A stretch of DNA of 42,809 nt from Hymenoscyphus infarciens. Taxonomy: Eukaryota > Ascomycota > Leotiomycetes > Helotiales > Helotiaceae. Where the stretch lies: NCBI GenBank assembly GCA_001414345.1, contig LLCB01000409.1, forward strand, positions 1-42,809. Direction: 5' to 3'. The notes beneath the pieces were generated by a model, which had not been told where the DNA came from, searched no databases, and worked only from the letters and a program-made list of their open reading frames with translations. The stretch's first letter is position 1. The number at the start of each line of letters is the position of its first letter. Both the position numbers and the translations under genes were made by a program. Shown one piece after another: positions 10,167 through 22,565 of the stretch.

Positions 10167-11901
10167 TTTCTAATAATAATAATTTCTTTAAAACTAGATA
10201 TAATAGAGATATTATAAATATAACTCCTTTATAATAGAAGTACTAGACTTTTAAAAAAAAGAAAACCTTATAAAAAGATTTTAAATTACTTTAAAAATAA
10301 TATATATCTTTTTAAAATATAATAAACTAAATAAAGAAAGAATTAACTAGAAATCTAGTCTTAAAAGGAAATATAGATTTAGTTACTTAAAATAAAATAC
10401 TAAAAAAAGTAGTTTAAAAATTAATAGTATATAACTAATTACTTTATAATACTATTATAAAAAAGATAACTATAAAAGAGTAAGTTAAAAAGTCTTTAAA
10501 AAAGTATTAGAAAATATTAAAAGAAAACTAATTAAAATTAGATAAAATAAATAAAGAATAAAAAGTAGCTTATTTTAATATATAGACTAGATTTATTAGT
10601 TTTTACTTAGTATATTACTATACTTTAGATTTAGTTAAAATAATTAAAGGTTACTAATATAATTATAATAAACTAGTAAATATATAAAGTAAAAATACTT
10701 AGTTTAATATTTAAGCTAAAATAGAATTTAAAAATAATCTTAAAGAATTCTAATAAACTATTAATAGTTATCTTATAATTATAAATAAGAAAGAAGAAGA
10801 AAGATTAACTTAAAGTCTTATTATTAAAAAAACTATTTAATAATTCTAATAAAATCTTCTAAGAAATTTATAATCTAACTATTAGATTATATAATATATA
10901 TACTAATAAAATTAAAAATTAACTAGATTTTAATAATAAATATAAAGTTAAGATTCTATTAAACTATTAAATAGAAAAAATTAATATAAAAGCTAGTTTT
11001 TTAGATTTAATATTTAAAATAGAATTAAGCTATATTTATATATTTATAAATAATCCTTTATTAGAAATTTCTAGTTAAAAAGAGTTTATTTTACTTTTTT
11101 AAAATATAAACTTTTATAAAAAGCTAGTTATTATTAGAAATAATAATAAAGAAATAAATAATAAAAATAAAAACTATAATATAGATAATAATTAAGATCT
11201 ATTAAAAGTTATTAAAAATCTAGATATTACTAATAGTATTTAATAATTTATTAAAATAAGAAATTCTAATTTAATATTAGTATTTAATAATTTAGATATT
11301 TATATAATAACTATTAATATTAATCTTAACTAAGAGAATATCTAACTAGATATAAGTAAAAGTAATAAGAAGAATAGTAAAAAACTAGAATAGTATATTA
11401 TAATAGAAGACTAGAAGTTAGAAAGAGGATTATATAACTATATAAAAAAATCTAGAATTAGTTAAAATATCTTAAAAGTTTATTAACTAGAATTATTATT
11501 TAAAAATAAGTTATTTAAATCTAAGATAGTTAAAAAGTAATAATAATTTAATAGTTAATCTTAATTTTTTTAAGTAAATTCTTAGTCTTAATAATAAAGA
11601 ATATATAAAAGAAACTAAGCTATATAATAAGAATAAGAGAAATAATATTAAAAATAAGATTTATATAAAGATATTTTAAAGTATAGTATAAGATAGATTA
11701 ATAAGTATTTATAAGATTAGCTAAAATATTATAAAAGCTCTTTCTTTTATTATTATTAAATTAGAAAAATAAGAAAAGATTTAAAATAGTTTTAGTAAAT
11801 AGTAGAAGTAAAACTATTTAAAGGATTATATTTAGTTTATTATACTTTTTAACTTTAATATATATACTTTCTCTTTTACTTTAAATACTAAGTTTATTTA
11901 A
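10167..11901 (+). pseudogene. Module C: decayed Q/N-rich ORF, left arm
   Basis: Coding traces on the plus strand: one frame runs from about 10,200 to 11,240 with only TAA/TAG interruptions; a second reads from about 11,218 (LDITNSI) to about 11,560. The switch implies either a frameshift or two overlapping genes. If RIP-type stops are read as glutamine, the product is rich in Q, N and K, including Q-rich runs near 11,120-11,200. This could resemble the tail of a Gag, but composition alone cannot show that. It is bounded on the left by Y3 and ends where a truncated Y4 tail begins. It is co-linear and co-oriented with modules A and B. The mirror is 26,968-28,702. Confidence 0.5.
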
Positions 11902-14900
11902 AATAGTATATATTATATATAATAGTAATAGTAATAGTAATAGTAATAATATAAATAATAAATCTAAAGCTTCTAATTTACTAAATAACTAATTTAAAAG
12001 CTCTAATTTACTTTATTAAAATTCTAACTATAAAATATACTTATATTATTAAAAAAGAAGAAGTATATTATTATTATTTAATAATATAGAATTAACTAGA
12101 GTAGTAAATATAATAAATATAATATAGATTATAATACTAATAAGTAGCTTAATACTAAGTAATAAATATAATATAATAGTAATAGAGAGTTATTATTATT
12201 ATTATTAAAGTAAAGTATTAAAGTATTAAAGTATTAAAGTATTAAAGTATTAAAGTTATTAAAGTTAAAAGTAGAAGTAGCTTATATATTAGACTTTAGT
12301 AGTTATATAGCTAGTTATATATAGTATACTATATTTAGTAAAAGCGACTCTAGTATAAAAGCTATACTCTACTAAGTAACCTACTTTTATTATATAACTT
12401 ATTAAAAAACTATATACTAATAGGTCTAAATTTAAAGTTTATTAATATATACTTACTAATTAAAGTTAATATATAAAAAGCTATTTAAATTACTTTTAAA
12501 AAAAAAAATACTCTTTTTAGACTTTTTATTTTTTCTTTTAAATACTTTTTAAGTATTAATACTAGTATATAAGTTATATTATTCTATTCTAATACTAGTA
12601 GAAGCTTCTAGTATACTAAGAGTACTACTATATAACTTACTCTCTTATTCTCTTATTTACTCTACTAGAAGTGTTTTAAAATCCTTTTATATTATATATA
12701 TATATTATTATATTTCTAAATACTAATACTCTAGAAACTATAAATATAACTTAAATTATTACTTAAAAGTACTTAATACTTATAAAATACTTAAATATAT
12801 ACTTAACTAATTAAACTAATAAAACTAATAAAAATATTAATATCTTTAAAAAGTAAGAATAATCTTAGTTTTACCTTCTTAGAATATTACTTAACTTCTA
12901 AATATATTCTAATAATAATATATATAAGTACTTATCTTTTCTTTAAAGAGCTAGCTCTTTAAACCTTCTAATAGACAGGATACTCTTTTATACCTACTTA
13001 TTAAAAGTAAGCGTCTCTTATATATAAAAGTAAATAAATTTAAGCTTTTTTACCTCTTTAATATAAATTATATTATACTTATATTTAGTATATTTAAATT
13101 AGCTTATAGCTAAATTTAAATTTATATATTAATACTCTCTTTTATTTTTTAGATCTTTTAATCTAAAATAGAGCTTAACTCTTTTAACTTATAAGTATAT
13201 AAATAACTAAAGACTCTTTATTCTTCTCTATAAAAGGTTAATTCTTTTAATAATCTTAAAAGCTTTTTATAATAATATAAGAAGTTATTTAAGTATACTA
13301 ATTTAGATAAGATATTACTATTTAAAAAGAACTTTAATATACTATAATCTTATTTCTTAAATATATAAAGTATTAAATATATCTTTTAAAGTAATAAAGA
13401 TAATATATAAACGTTTTAATATAATTATATTTTTAAGTATAAAAAGAATTAAAGTATAACTACTAATAAAATAATTAATACTATATATAATTTAACCTCT
13501 AAGTACTTTTATACTATTTAAGTAATCTACTACCTACTTAATAATTAAGTCTAAATTATATAAACTACTACTATAAGAGATTATAGCTATATTCTTAATA
13601 ATTATAATTTAAAGAAAAGGAATTATATTATATATTAAATTATTAAAAGCTAACTTAAAGTTAGATATAAGCTTTCTATTATTATAATTACTCTTAAAAA
13701 AAGCTAAGTATAATTAGATAATATTAAAAGATAATACCTCTTATTTAAAAATATATATAATTAGAAACAATTACTTAATACTACTACTTAAAGATAAGGC
13801 CTTAATAGAGTTAAAAGATTAATTAAACTTTTTAAATTCTTTAATAAGTAAGATAACTTCTTTATTAAGATAGAATAAGTAATAGAATACTTAAAGAAGT
13901 ATATAATATAAGGAAAAGGATCTTACTTTTATAACTCTATTATTATTAATAAAAGAGGAAAAAGTCTTAAAAAGAGTAAGTTAAAAAGTAGAGAAAAATA
14001 TAAAGTTTAAAGATTTATATAAATAAAAGTAAAGAGACTTAAGCTTTTTATAAAGAATAGATATCTTATATTAATTAATTCTACTTATAAAACTAATTAC
14101 TTTAAATAAAAGCTCTTCTTATTAGTATATTACTTACTTAAAAGTATATACTTATTATCTACCTTCTTTCTTACTTCTAATAAAGATAGTAAGATTATTA
14201 AAGCTTACTTTTATTAAATTATAACCTAAGTAAAAGAGAGGCTTAATATATAATAGTATATTAAGTATATACTCTCTAATAACTCTATTATTAAATAACT
14301 TATAATTAAGAACGTATTTATTAAGAAAGATAAGTTCTCTCTATATAATACTATTAAGTACTTTATCTATATATAATACTTTAGCTAAATAATAAATTAA
14401 AACTTTAAGAACTATAAATAAGATTATCTTATATAAGTAATTATAATATATAAGTACTATTTATAAAAGTTAGAATAGCTTCTTTTAATCTAACCTCTAC
14501 TACTCTAGAATAGATATTAATTTAACCTCTTAATTTAATATCTTTAATACTACTACTACTACTTCTTTACCTTCTTAAAGTATATATTATAGTATACTAA
14601 TTAATAAAATATAACTAAATTAGATACTAGATAATATAAAGTAATAAATAGAAGTTAATAAGTAGATTACTAAAAACCTTAGTATAGTGTTTTATAAGAA
14701 TTAGTAGAAGAGTATACTAAGAAGACTTATACTTAGTATAAAAGTAAAGAGAAAGTACTAGCTTAATTAAGTAATTAGTATATAATTAAGAAAAGTCTTT
14801 AGATTTAAGCTTTTTAAGTACTTTATTTAATTATATATAGTTTATTAATTTATTATTATTATAAACTTTATTTACTCTTTTTAATTAATTTTATATATTT

Positions 14901-15308
14901 ATAACTTTTTAGTATAAATTTACTTTTTTAAGTAGAACTAGTCTTTTTTAGAAAGGTAGTAGTAATTATTTTCTAGTAAGAGTAAATATATTAAAATTTT
15001 ACTAATTTTATATACTAGTATAGTACTTATACTAGTATTAAGATAGAATAGCGTTTCTCTAATATACTACTAAGATATAGCTAGTATATACTAAAGCTAA
15101 TATTAGTTATAATAGAATAGCTTAAGCTACTTAGAACTACTTAGAATAGGTTTAGAACCTCTTTAAATAAGTTCTAAATAGGTTTAGAACCTTTTTAAAC
15201 TATAGTCTAGCTATAGCTTTAAATGTTTTAATAATTTAGAATAGGTTTTAAATCTATTTAGAGAGGTTTAGAACCTATTTAGAATATATTCTAAACCTAT
15301 TCTAAACC
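11902..15308 (+). mobile_element. Y4, truncated Y element carrying transposon D
   Basis: Y sequence occupies 11,902-12,561 and 15,065-15,308; D fills the interval between. The tail begins in the middle, at AATAGTATATATTA, so the left end and tetranucleotide array are missing. It retains the core block near 12,075, a short TTA array at 12,187-12,206, AAAGTATT repeats and the A-tract core, where the CAC seen in sister copies has become TAC (12,509). After D the right-hand part continues with AGCTAGTATATACTAAAGC and GGTTTAGAACC repeats until X1 begins at 15,309. The mirror is the outer part of Y5. Confidence 0.75.
12562..15059 (+). mobile_element. Transposon D, left-arm copy with internal deletion
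   Basis: An insertion of about 2.5 kb in Y4, bounded by TAATA at 12,557-12,561 and 15,060-15,064. Uninterrupted Y copies have this sequence once, so it is a 5 bp target duplication. The ends share TTCTATYYTAATACTAGTA in inverted orientation but offset by about 10 bases, so the terminal repeats are imperfect. Coding traces read on the plus strand (see D' at 22,815-26,362). About 1.05 kb present in D' is missing at about 14,436, within CTTATATAAG. I cannot assign the family from the visible residues. Confidence 0.75.
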
Positions 15309-16354
15309 TACTTATATACTCTCTACTAGAGTTTTAAGCTAGTATTAACTTAGACTTAATACTAGTTTAATACTAGTTTAAGATATAAGTTATTTCTTAA
15401 AATAGCTTTAATATATTTTATAAAATAATTTAAAGTAATTTAAGCTAATTTATAAAATAATTTAAGATAAGAAACCGATTTATAAAACAATTTAAAAGAA
15501 TTTAAGCTAATTTATAAAATAATTTAAAGTAAGAAACTAATTTATAAAATAATTTAAAGGAATTTAAACTAATTTATAAATTAATTTAAAATAAGAAACT
15601 AATTTATAAAATAATTTAAAATAATTTAAGCTAATTTATAAAATAATTTAAAATTAGAAACTAACTTATAATCTAGCTTTTAACTTAGTTTAAAAAATAT
15701 ATTAAAAATAAAGTACTTAGAAGAAAAATAAAAAGTCTAAAAAGAGTATTTTTTTTTTAAAAGTAATTTAAATAGCTTTTTATATATTAACTTTAATTAG
15801 TAATTATATATTAATAATCTTTAGAATTAGAGTTATAAATATATAAAAAATAAAAGTTATATAACTAAAGTAGGTTATATAGTAGAGCATAGCTTTTATA
15901 CTAGAGTTACTCTTACTAAATATAGTATACTATATATAACTAGCTATATAACTACTAAGACCTAGTATATAAGCTACCTCTACCTTTAACTTTAACTTCG
16001 ACTTTAACTTTAACTTTAACTTTAATACTTCGACTTTAATATCTTTAACTTTAATATTAATAATAATAATAATAATAATAACTATCTCTTACTATTATAT
16101 TATATTTATTACTTAGTCTTAGACTACTTATTAGTATTATAATCTAAGTTATATTTATTATATTTACTACACTAGTTAATTCTATATTATTAAATAATAT
16201 TAGCTAGTATAAGTATATTTTATAGTTAGACTTTTAGTAAAGTAAATTAGAAGTATTAGATTTATTATCTATATTATTACTATTATTATTAGTATATACT
16301 ATTTCTACTCTTACTTCTTAAACTAATATATATACTTTATAGTTTTAGACTAAT

Positions 16355-16405
<51 letters not shown>

Positions 16406-17008
16406 TTAATTAAACTAATTATATTAAGATATATATATAAAGATAATATTATTTAGATTAATAGAATATTTAGTAGAATATTTAATAGAATAATTAATAG
16501 AATTAGTAGAATTAATAAAATTAGTAGAAGTAGGACTTAAACTTAGGTATTTAATAAACTAAAGTATATTATATAAGAGTAGTATAACTATATAATATAT
16601 ACCTAATTATATAATTTTAGTCTTTTTTAATATATATTTACTAGTAATAAATAGTTTTTAGTACTAATTTAAGACTACTCTAATACTAAGTTACTAGTTT
16701 AAAATAGGTCTAGAATTAAGTTAAACTAGTATTTAATACTAACTTAACTTACTTAACCTAGTTTATAACTTAGTTTAACTTATTAAAAGAAGTTTAACTT
16801 ACTAAAACGAGTTAGGTTTTACTACTATAAATTATCTTAAGTTAGTTTTAAAGTATATTTAACCTAGTTCTTAAATTATTTTAAACTACTTTAATCTAGT
16901 TTATAAACTAGCTTAAATATACTTTAAGAATTAGTCTAAATTATCTTAAGTTAGAGTTAAACTAGATTTAACCTTATCTTAAAACTTTTATTAGTTAGTA
17001 ATAAAGTA
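15309..17008 (-). mobile_element. X1, complete X element at the palindrome axis
   Basis: A non-autonomous element of about 1.7 kb in reverse orientation. It starts TACTTATATACTCTCTACTA near 15,309 and ends near 17,008 with a degenerate GTAGTAAAGTA. Just inside each end lies AGGGTTTTAAG or a variant, in inverted orientation. Order: ~60 bp subterminal units (AATTTATAAAATAATTTAAA variants) at 15,410-15,660, A-tract core near 15,735, TTAAAG/TTCGAC repeats near 15,985-16,050, TTA array, CTAA array at 16,351-16,407, GAATTAGTA repeats, then a ~350 bp far end. It pairs with X5 across the axis up to about 16,653; its last ~355 bp have no in-register partner. Confidence 0.82.
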
Positions 17009-17404
17009 CTTTATCTATTAAAGAGATTAAATTACTCTAATTATCTTAATAGTAGGTTATAAAAAGCTTTAGTTTTTAATTAATATATTAGTTTATTATC
17101 TCTATTTATTTATCTATTTATTTATAGTAAATAGTACTAAGCTTAAGCTTAATACTAATTATTTAATAAAATTTAGTTTAAAATAATAATATAAATTAAA
17201 GTCTTTAATTAAATATAATTAATTTAGAATAATAACTAAAATAGTAAATCTATTAAATTAAGAGTTTAGTTAGTCTTTTAGTATTTATAGTTAAATAATA
17301 GAGTATTAATACTAAATTCTTTCTAAGTTAGTTAATAAATACTAATATAGTATTAAATCTATATTTATCTTTTAGAAATAATTTAAAGTTTATATATAAA
17401 TATT
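17009..17404. other. Single-copy spacer at the axis
   Basis: About 400 bp between X1 and a short Y-type end. I found no second copy in the window and no coding frame, RNA gene or clear repeat in it, apart from short TTTATCTATTTA-like units near 17,100-17,130. It is just as free of CA and TG as its surroundings. Since it touches the right-hand end of Y5, it is probably the original flank of that element. Confidence 0.6.
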
Positions 17405-17444
17405 ATATAAAATATATATCTATCTACTTACTTTTACTTAAACT

Positions 17445-18342
17445 TACTTTACTACTAACTAGTAAAGGTTTTAAGATAAAGTTAAATCTAGTTTAACCTT
17501 AACTTAAGGTAATTTAGACTAATTCTTAAAGTATATTTAAGCTAGTTTATAAACTAGATTAAAGTAGTTTAAAATAATTTAAGAACTAGGTTAAACATGT
17601 TTTAAAACCGACTTAAGATAATTTATAGTAGTAAAACCTAACTCGTTTTAGTAAGTTAAACCAGGTTATAAACTAGGTTAAGTAAGTTAAGTTAGTATTA
17701 GATACTAGTTTAACTTAATTCTAGACCTACTTTAATAACTTAGTATTAGAGTAGCTTTAAATTAGTACTAAAAAAATTACTAGTAAATATAAAAAAAGAC
17801 TAGAATTATATAATTAAGTATATATTATATAGCTATACTACTCTTATATAATATACTCTAGTTTATTAAATACTTAAGTTCTAATTCTATTAATTTTACT
17901 AATTCTATTAATTCTACTAATTCTACTAATTATTCTACTAAATATTCTACTAACTTAAATAACGTTATTCTTATATATATGTCTTAATATAATTAGTTTA
18001 ATTAATTAGTTAGTTAGTTAGTTAAAAACTATAAAGTATATATATTAGTTTAAGAAGTAAGAGTAAAAATAGTATATATTATAAAAGTAATAATAATAGT
18101 AATAATAATAGTAAAAGTAATAGTAATAGTAATAATATAAATAATAAATCTAAGACTTTTAATTCGTTTTATTAAAAGTCTAATTATAAAATATATCTAA
18201 ATTATTAAAAAAGAAGAGTTATTATTTAATAATATAGAATTAACTAGAGTAGTAAATATAATAAATATAATATAGATTATAATACTAATAAGTAGTCTAA
18301 TACTAAGTAAGAAATATAATATAATAGTAATATTAATAGATA

Positions 18343-18380
<38 letters not shown>

Positions 18381-19152
18381 AGTTAAAGATATTAAAGTTA
18401 AAGATATTAAAGTTAAAGTTATTAAAGTTAAAGATAGAGGTAGCTTATATACTAGGTCTTAATAGTTATATAGCTAGTTATATATAGTATACTATATTTA
18501 GTAAGAGTAACTTTAATATAAAAGCTATACTTTACTATATAACCTACTTTAGTTATATAACTTTTATTTTTTATATACTTATAGCTCTAATTTTAAGAAT
18601 TATTAATATATAATTACTAATTAAAGTTAATATATAAAAAGCTATTTAAATTACTTTTAAAAAAAAAAACACTCTTTTTAGACTTTTTATTTTTTCTTTT
18701 AAGTACTTTATTTTTAATATATTTTTTAAACTAAGTTAAGAGCTAGATTATAAGTTACTTTAAATCGTTTTATAAATTAGCTTAAATTACTTTAAATCTT
18801 TTTATAAATTAGTTTCTTATTTTAAATTATTTTATAAATTAGCTAAATTCCCTTAAATCGTTTTATAAATTAGTTTCTTATTTTAAATTATTTTATAAAT
18901 TAGTTTCTTATTTTAAATTATTTTATAAATTAGCTTAAATTCCTTTAAATTATTTTATAATTCTTTTAAATCGTTTTATAAATCGGTTTCTTACTTTAAA
19001 TTATTTTATAAATTAGTTTAAATTACTTTAAATCGTTTTATAAAATATATTAAAACTACTTTAAGAAATAACTTATATCTTAAACTAGTATTAAACTAGT
19101 ATTAAGTCTAAGTTAATACTAGCTTAAAACCCTAATAGAGGGTATATAAGTA
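17445..19152 (+). mobile_element. X2, complete X element
   Basis: About 1.71 kb, forward. It begins TACTTTACTACTAACTAGTA (17,445) and ends GAGGGTATATAAGTA (19,152). It holds the ~350 bp far end, GACTAGAATTATATAATTAAG near 17,800, TCTACTAAT repeats, a short TTAG array at 18,001-18,025, the core block near 18,225, a TTA array at 18,343-18,379, the A-tract core with surviving CAC at 18,670, and ~60 bp subterminal units (AAATTATTTTATAAATTAG) at 18,740-19,050. It is inserted near the end of Y5 and lies head to head with X1. Confidence 0.85.
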
Positions 19153-19202
19153 GTTTAAATTAGTATTAAATCGATTTTAATAGGTTTAGAATAGGTTCTA
19201 AA

Positions 19203-19557
19203 TACTTTACTACTAACTAGTAAGGGTTTTAAGATAGAGTTAAATCTAGTTTAACCTTAACTTAAGATAATTTAGACTAATTCCTAAAGTATATTTAAGC
19301 TAGTTTATAAACTAGATTAAAGTAGTTTAAAATAATTTAAAAACTAGGTTAAATATACTTTAAAACTAACTTAAGATAATTTATAATAGTAAAACCTAAC
19401 TTATTTTAGTAAGTTAAACTTATTTTAATAAGTTAAACTAGGTTATAAACTAAGTTAGATAAGTTAAGTTAGTATTAAACACTAGTTTAACTTAATTCTA
19501 GACCTACTTTAAACTAGTAACTTAGTATTAGAGTAGTTTTAAATTAGTATTAAAAAC
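19203..19557 (+). mobile_element. X3, terminal fragment of an X element
   Basis: A 355 bp copy of the far end of X, starting TACTTTACTACTAACTAGTA and directly followed by the start of X4. The two copies are arranged head to tail. The missing remainder suggests unequal exchange or insertion of one X into another, with loss of the rest. Confidence 0.8.
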
Positions 19558-20450
19558 TACTTTACTACTAACTAGTAAGGGTTTTAAGATAGGGTTAAAT
19601 CTAGTTTAACCTTAACTTAAGATGATTTAGACCGATTCTAGAAGTATATTTAAGCTAGTTTATAAACTAGATTAAAGTAGTTTAAAATAATTTAAGAACT
19701 AGGTTAAATATACTTTAAAACTAACTTAAGATAATTTATAGTAGTAAAACTTAACTTATTTTAATAAGTTAAACTCGTTTTAGTAAGTTAAACTAGGTTA
19801 TAAACTAAGTTAAGTAAGTTAAGTTAATATTAGATACTAGTTTAACTTAATTCTAGACTTACTTTAAACTAGTAACTTAGTATTAGAGTAGTTTTAAATT
19901 AGTACTAAAAACTATTTATCACTAGTAAATATATATTAAAAAAGACTAAAATTATATAATTAGATATATATTATATAGTTATACTACTCTTATATAATAT
20001 ACTCTAGTTTATTAAATACTTAAGTTCTACTTCTACTAATTCTATTAATTCTACTAATTCTACTAATTCTACTGACTTAAATAACGTTATCTTTATATAT
20101 ATATCTCGATTTAATTAGTTATATTAGTTAGTTACTTAGTTAGTTAGTTAGAAACTATAAGGTATATATATTAGTTTAGGAAGTAAGAGTAGAAATAGTA
20201 TATATTATAAAAGTAATAGTAATAGTAATAGTAATAGTAATAGTAATAATATAGATAATAAATCTAAGGCTTCTAATTTACTCTACTAAAAGTCTAACTA
20301 TAAAATATATCTAAATTATTAAAAAAGAAGAGTTATTATTTAATAATATAGAATTAATTAGAGTAGTAAATATAATAAATATAATATAGATTATAATATT
20401 AATAAGTAGCTTAATACTAAGTAATAAATATAATATAATAGTAAAAGAAA

Positions 20451-20482
<32 letters not shown>

Positions 20483-21276
20483 TATTAAAGTAAAGTATTA
20501 AAGTTAAAGATATTAAAGTTAAAGTATTAAAGTTATTAAAGTTAAAGATAGAGATAGTCTATATACTAGGTCTTAGTAGTTATATAGCTAGTTATATATA
20601 GTATACTATATTTAGTAAGAGTAACCTTAGTATAAAAGCTATACTCTACTATATAACCTACTTTAGTTACGTAATATATTAAAAACTTATATACTAGTAG
20701 CTCTAATTATAAGAACTACTAGAATATAAAAATTATATAAGATTTATATATAAAAAGCTACTTAAATCACTTTTAAAAAAAAAAACACTTTTTTTAGACT
20801 TTTTTTTTTTTCTTCTAAGTACTTTATTTTAGATATATTTTTTAAACTAAGTTAAAAGCTAGATTATAAGTTAGTTTCTAATTTTAAATCGTTTTATAAA
20901 TTAGTTTCTTACTTTAAATTATTTTATAAATTAGCTTAAATTCTCTTAAATCGTTTTATAAATTAGTTTCTTACTTTAAATTATTTTATAAATTAGCTTA
21001 AATTCTTTTAATTTATTTTATAAATTAGTTTCTTATTTTAAATTATTTTATAAATTAGTTTCTTACTTTAAATCGTTTTATAAATTAGCTTAAATTATTT
21101 TATAAATTAGGTTAAATTACTTTAAATCGTTTTATAAATTAGTTTCTTATTTTAAATCGTTTTATAAAATATATTAAAGCTATTTTAAGAAATAACTTAT
21201 ATCTTAAACTAGTATTAAACTAGTATTAAGTCTAAGTTAATACTAGCTTAAAACCCTAGTAGAGAGTATATAAGTA
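19558..21276 (+). mobile_element. X4, complete X element
   Basis: About 1.72 kb, forward, with the same order as X2. It contains a TTAG array at 20,116-20,153, AATAGT repeats at 20,210-20,245, core block near 20,340, TTA array at 20,448-20,485, A-tract core with surviving CAC at about 20,785, and subterminal ~60 bp units at 20,870-21,180. It ends GAGAGTATATAAGTA at 21,276 and runs directly into X5. The A-tract core is followed by an unusually long T run near 20,800. Confidence 0.85.
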
Positions 21277-21518
21277 TTTATTATTAGTAAATATATATTA
21301 AAAAAGACTAAAATTATATAATTAGATATATATTATATAGTTATACTACTCTTATATAATATACTTTAGTTTATTAAATACCTAAGTCTAAGTCTTACTT
21401 CTACTAATTCTACTAATTTTATTAATTCTACTAATTATTCTACTAAATATTCTACTAAATATTCTACTAATCTAAATAATGTTATCTCTATATATATATC
21501 TTAATATAATTAGTTTAA

Positions 21519-21573
<55 letters not shown>

Positions 21574-22565
21574 ATTAGTTAGTTAGTCTAAAACTATAAA
21601 GTATATATATTAGTTTAAAAAGTAAGAGTAGAAATAGTATATACTAATAGTAATAGTAATAATATAGATAATAAATCTAATACTTTTAATTTACTCTATT
21701 AAAAGTCTAACTATAAAATATACCTATATTAGCTAATATTATTTAATAACATAGAATTAACTAGAGTAGTAAATATAATAAATATAACCTAGATTATAAT
21801 ACTAATAAACAGCCTAAGACTAAGTAATAAATATAATATAATAATAAGAGATAGTTATTATTATTATTACTATTATTAATATTAAAGTTAAAGATATTAA
21901 AGTTAAAGTATTAAAGTTAAAGTTAAAGTTAAAGTCGAAGTTAAAGTTAAAGGTAGAGGTAGCTTATATACTAAGTCTTAGTAGTTATATAGCTAGTTAT
22001 ATATAGTATACTATATTTAATAAGAGTAACTCTAGTATAAAAGCTATACTCTATTATATAACCTACTTTAGTTATATAACTTTTATTTTTTATATACTTA
22101 TAACTCTAATTCTAAAGATTATTAATATATAATTACTAATTAAAGTTAATATATAAAAAGCTACTTAAATTACTTTTAAAAAAAAAATACTCTTTCTAGA
22201 CTTTTTATTTTTCTTTTAAATACTTTATTTTTAATATATTTTTTAAACTAAGTTAAAAGCTAGATTATAAGTTAGTTTCTAATTTTAAATTATTTTATAA
22301 ATTAGCTTAAATTATTTTAAATTATTTTATAAATTAGTTTCTTACTTTAAATTATTTTATAAATTAGCTTAAATTCCTTTAAATTCTTTTATAAATCGGT
22401 TTCTTATCTTAAATTATTTTATAAATTAGCTTAAATTACTTTAAATTATTTTATAAAATATATTAAAGCTACTTTAAGAAATAACTTATATCTTAAACTA
22501 GTATTAAACTAGTATTAAGTCTAAGTTAATACTAGCTTAAAACCCTAGTAGAGAGTATATAAGTA
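21277..22565 (+). mobile_element. X5, X element lacking its first ~365 bp
   Basis: Begins at TTTATTATTAGTAAATATAT, internal to X, so the far-end subterminal part is missing. The rest is complete: TTAG array at 21,511-21,587 (longest in the window), core block near 21,740, TTA array near 21,855, TTAAAG repeats, A-tract core with CAC lost (22,189), ~60 bp subterminal units at 22,270-22,460, and end GAGAGTATATAAGTA at 22,565. It is the in-register mirror partner of X1, so its truncation sets the inner limit of the right arm. Confidence 0.85.
21511..21587 (+). repeat. Longest TTAG tetranucleotide array
   Basis: About 18 tandem TTAG units with one ATTAG interruption near 21,571. It belongs to the X5 tail. 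It is not a telomere repeat, because it is embedded in the same position in every X and Y tail. Confidence 0.85.

Larger units (their letters stand above)
1..16653 (+). repeat. Left arm of giant palindrome
   Basis: This stretch matches the reverse complement of about 21,275-38,773 along its whole length and in the same module order. Anchors that I aligned by eye: bases 1-13 with 38,761-38,773; 1,361-1,410 with about 37,375-37,410; 2,110-2,530 with 36,240-36,660; the CTCTAGAG at 4,827 with that at 34,006; 7,380-7,450 with 31,400-31,460; 10,140-10,250 with 28,600-28,720; 12,950-13,060 with 25,860-25,985; 15,180-15,308 with 22,566-22,690. The outer limit is unknown because the window starts inside it. 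It lacks about 1.05 kb near 14,436 that is present in the right arm. Coding remnants of Copia and modules A to D all read on the plus strand here. Confidence 0.93.
16654..21274. other. Unpaired axis of the palindrome
   Basis: Sequence between the two arms that has no mirror-image partner in register. It contains the last ~355 bp of X1, a ~400 bp spacer, a short Y-type end, X2, a ~50 bp Y fragment, the X3 fragment and X4. It is not unique DNA, because X2 and X4 are themselves homologous to X1 and X5 and can pair with them out of register. X1 and X2 lie head to head around the spacer at 17,009-17,444 and form a smaller inverted repeat inside the large one. Confidence 0.8.

Noticed and set aside
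2785..11901. Maverick/Polinton assignment for the integrase-bearing modules
   Set aside because: No DNA polymerase B, ATPase or capsid motif is visible, and the long inverted repeats around module A are separate Y elements.
15410..15660. Regularly spaced subterminal units of X as a CRISPR array
   Set aside because: Units are degenerate and contiguous with no unique spacers, and the context is a eukaryotic transposon end.
21511..21587. TTAG array as telomeric repeat
   Set aside because: It is a 4 bp unit at a fixed position in every X and Y tail, and a CCGA unit at 40,218 suggests a different, CG-containing origin.
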